A DNA stretch of 64,000 nt from NCBI RefSeq assembly GCF_029028005.1, contig NZ_JAOTPO010000008.1:1-64000 (forward strand). The letters are read 5' to 3'. The position numbers and the translations under genes were made by a program. Shown piece after piece: positions 62,399 to 64,000 of this stretch (the stretch's first letter is position 1; every line of letters begins with the position of its first letter). This stretch comes from Alkalihalobacterium chitinilyticum. GTDB taxonomy: Bacteria; Bacillota; Bacilli; Bacillales; Bacillaceae_F. Below the pieces are notes generated by a model. That model made no database searches and was not told the origin of the DNA. It worked only from the letters and a program-made list of their open reading frames with translations.

Positions 62399-62424
62399 AA
62401 GCAAGGGGAGCTCTTGCTTATTTG
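62399..62424 (+). terminator. Weak hairpin, possible terminator
   Basis: aagcaaggggagctcttgct: similar to the terminator at 47376 but with a short T tail. Confidence 0.45.
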
Positions 62425-62572
62425 GTCTTGCAAAATAACTGTAGCAAGAGAGACGTCCCCTGGATTATTGATTTATTCTGCTTTATATTTCAAAAAAGGT
62501 TAGAACTTTAATCTTAAAATGTTATTATGGTTGTGATGAAACTATTAGAGATAGATAGAAAGTTGGATTTAA

Positions 62573-63841
62573 ATGTCACTCATAACCAAGGATTTACTTA
62601 TCAACTTTATGTTGATTATTACCCCAATTTTTCTTGTTAACCTTTACATAATGGAACGAAAGTTTAATCTAAGTGAAGAAATGATTAAAAGAGTAATGAT
62701 CGTTTTGCTTAGTGTTTGTATAATCCTTGCTTTATCATTTTCCTTTGAATTGACGAAGGGTCTTATTTTTGATTTTCGTACAATACCTTTTATTTTTGGA
62801 TTGCTTTATGGTGGCCCGAGAATGGGAGCTATTTTATTAGTAGTTCTTCTTTCATATCGTTTTGCTATAGGTGGTGAAGGTGTGTGGGCCGTGTTAATCA
62901 CCTATCTCATCTTGTATGTATCTGGGTGTTTCACCTGGAAACATTATCAGGAAATGTCTATACGTAAACGATATCTGACGACAATAGGTTTCATGCTTCT
63001 TACAGTACTGCTCTTGTTTATCTCAACGGCAATTTTGTTTGGTTCATTTGCTTTTTTTGATATTGTTTTCTGGTTAAATTTCACTATAATCCATGTGGTA
63101 GGAGTAATTATCTTTATTCATTTAATTGAAATGATGTTACAAAACTATCAACTTAGAAACGAAATGATACGTAATGAGAAATCAGAGGTTATTAGTCAGT
63201 TAGCTGCATCTATTGCTCATGAAGTTAGAAATCCATTGACGACTACCAGTGGAGTAATCCAACTGCTACTAAAAGATGAAGTTAAAGATGAAGAAAAACG
63301 TAAGGAATTACTTAAACTTGCTAAACAGGAGTTAAAGCAAGCGGAAAGTGTAATAAGTGATTACTTGCTTGTTGCACGACCATACCAAAATAAGGTGGAA
63401 ACTTTATCAATCGATGAAATTTTATATCGTTCAATAGAGATCATTCGTCCAATGGCAAATATGAATAATATAAACATTGTAAGTGAATTGGAAAACAATT
63501 GTTACGTCACAGGTGAAGTCCAGAAGTTACACCAATCCTTCTTGAACCTAATAAAAAATGGTATTGAAGCAATGCCTAATGGTGGTACATTAACTGTTAA
63601 ATGTAAAATAATAAAAGGACAATCCAAAGTACAAATTACCATTGCAGACACTGGAATAGGTATGTCAAAACATCAAATCGAGTGTATAGGTGATCCTTAT
63701 TATTCAACTAAAGAAAACGGAACAGGACTAGGTATGATGGTCGTTTATCGGATAATTGAAGGTATGGGAGGAAAAATTAAAGTCTACAGTGAATTGGAAA
63801 AAGGCACTGAATTTAAAATCCTTCTTCCGCAAACCGATTAA
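62573..63841 (+). CDS. KinB-like sensor histidine kinase
   Basis: 422-residue membrane kinase. The first ~195 residues hold six hydrophobic segments of the 5TM-5TMR_LYT type (IFDFRTIPFIFGLLYGGPRM). Then HisKA SIAHEVRNPLTTTSGVIQLL (His about 214) and HATPase_c with NLIKNGIEAMPNGG (N box), IADTGIGMSKHQIE (G1) and GTGLGMMVVYRIIEGMGG (G2). This is the layout and length of KinB, which feeds the sporulation phosphorelay. No response regulator or kapB is adjacent inside the window, so its exact partner is unknown. The ribosome site is weak. Confidence 0.82.
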   Translation: MSLITKDLLINFMLIITPIFLVNLYIMERKFNLSEEMIKRVMIVLLSVCIILALSFSFELTKGLIFDFRTIPFIFGLLYGGPRMGAILLVVLLSYRFAIGGEGVWAVLITYLILYVSGCFTWKHYQEMSIRKRYLTTIGFMLLTVLLLFISTAILFGSFAFFDIVFWLNFTIIHVVGVIIFIHLIEMMLQNYQLRNEMIRNEKSEVISQLAASIAHEVRNPLTTTSGVIQLLLKDEVKDEEKRKELLKLAKQELKQAESVISDYLLVARPYQNKVETLSIDEILYRSIEIIRPMANMNNINIVSELENNCYVTGEVQKLHQSFLNLIKNGIEAMPNGGTLTVKCKIIKGQSKVQITIADTGIGMSKHQIECIGDPYYSTKENGTGLGMMVVYRIIEGMGGKIKVYSELEKGTEFKILLPQTD

Positions 63842-63849
63842 AGGGCATG

Positions 63850-63875
63850 TAGGGTCTGACCTTGTAGTGTTACAA
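63850..63875. repeat. Partial hairpin repeat (left arm)
   Basis: gtagggtctgaccttgtagt starts like the dispersed repeat but lacks the loop and right arm. The final 125 bp of the window contain no gene. Confidence 0.5.
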
Positions 63876-64000
63876 CATATGGACACACAAAGACTATAAA
63901 GGTAAATATTAAGATCAAATTATTATATTTAAATGGTAAGATAGTGGTTTAGGAGACTATAGGAAAAACAAGGAAACCACTATACATTTGAATTTTTACC

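Overview
The window looks like a chromosome segment of a low-GC, spore-forming Bacillaceae species. Supporting signs are a Bacillus-type rrn operon end, AGGAGG ribosome sites, frequent TTG/GTG starts, a YjcZ-type sporulation peptide, a ComK homologue, a KinB-like kinase, LXG toxins and a T-box upstream of trpS. I cannot name the species.

Layout. 1-645: 3' end of 23S rRNA, a complete 5S rRNA, then an unexplained element followed by a second copy of only the 5S tail and its terminator. 1.2-3.8 kb: a polar amino-acid (probably cystine) ABC transporter operon. 4.5-37 kb: a defence island. It holds an McrB-like AAA+ GTPase with a DUF2357/PD-(D/E)XK partner, then a phosphorothioation operon set in two blocks (sspFGH-like restriction genes, then sspBCD modification genes). 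After these come a DUF4145 gene broken by one in-frame stop, an RX4H (HEPN-like) protein, an XRE/ComK/HTH regulatory group, a 1.46-kb-codon SF1 helicase-nuclease, two fragments that look like the end of BREX pglX and the start of pglZ with a RelBE-type pair between them, three uncharacterised genes (two with HEPN-like signatures), and a MazF-type pair. 38-47 kb: nitronate monooxygenase, an LXG polymorphic-toxin locus with one intact toxin/immunity pair and two decayed cassettes, and an Old Yellow Enzyme. 47.5-64 kb: an AbrB/VapC pair, a HEAT protein, dbpA, csp, a membrane protein behind a Phe-rich 15-codon leader, a PQQ-type sugar dehydrogenase, T-box/trpS, a lipoprotein, a hydrolase, small membrane proteins, yqxD, a methyltransferase and a KinB-like sensor kinase.

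How the genes work together. SspB (nickase), SspC (ATPase) and SspD (ATP pyrophosphatase) would place sulfur in the DNA backbone, with a cysteine desulfurase (SspA) that is not in this window. SspF/G/H-like proteins would restrict DNA lacking the mark. The McrBC-like pair, the helicase-nuclease and the TA pairs add further anti-phage layers.

Across the whole window a roughly 50-bp hairpin repeat recurs (about a dozen copies, always intergenic), often next to gene fragments and short duplications. It is the main unexplained structural signal and appears tied to the rearrangement history of this region.
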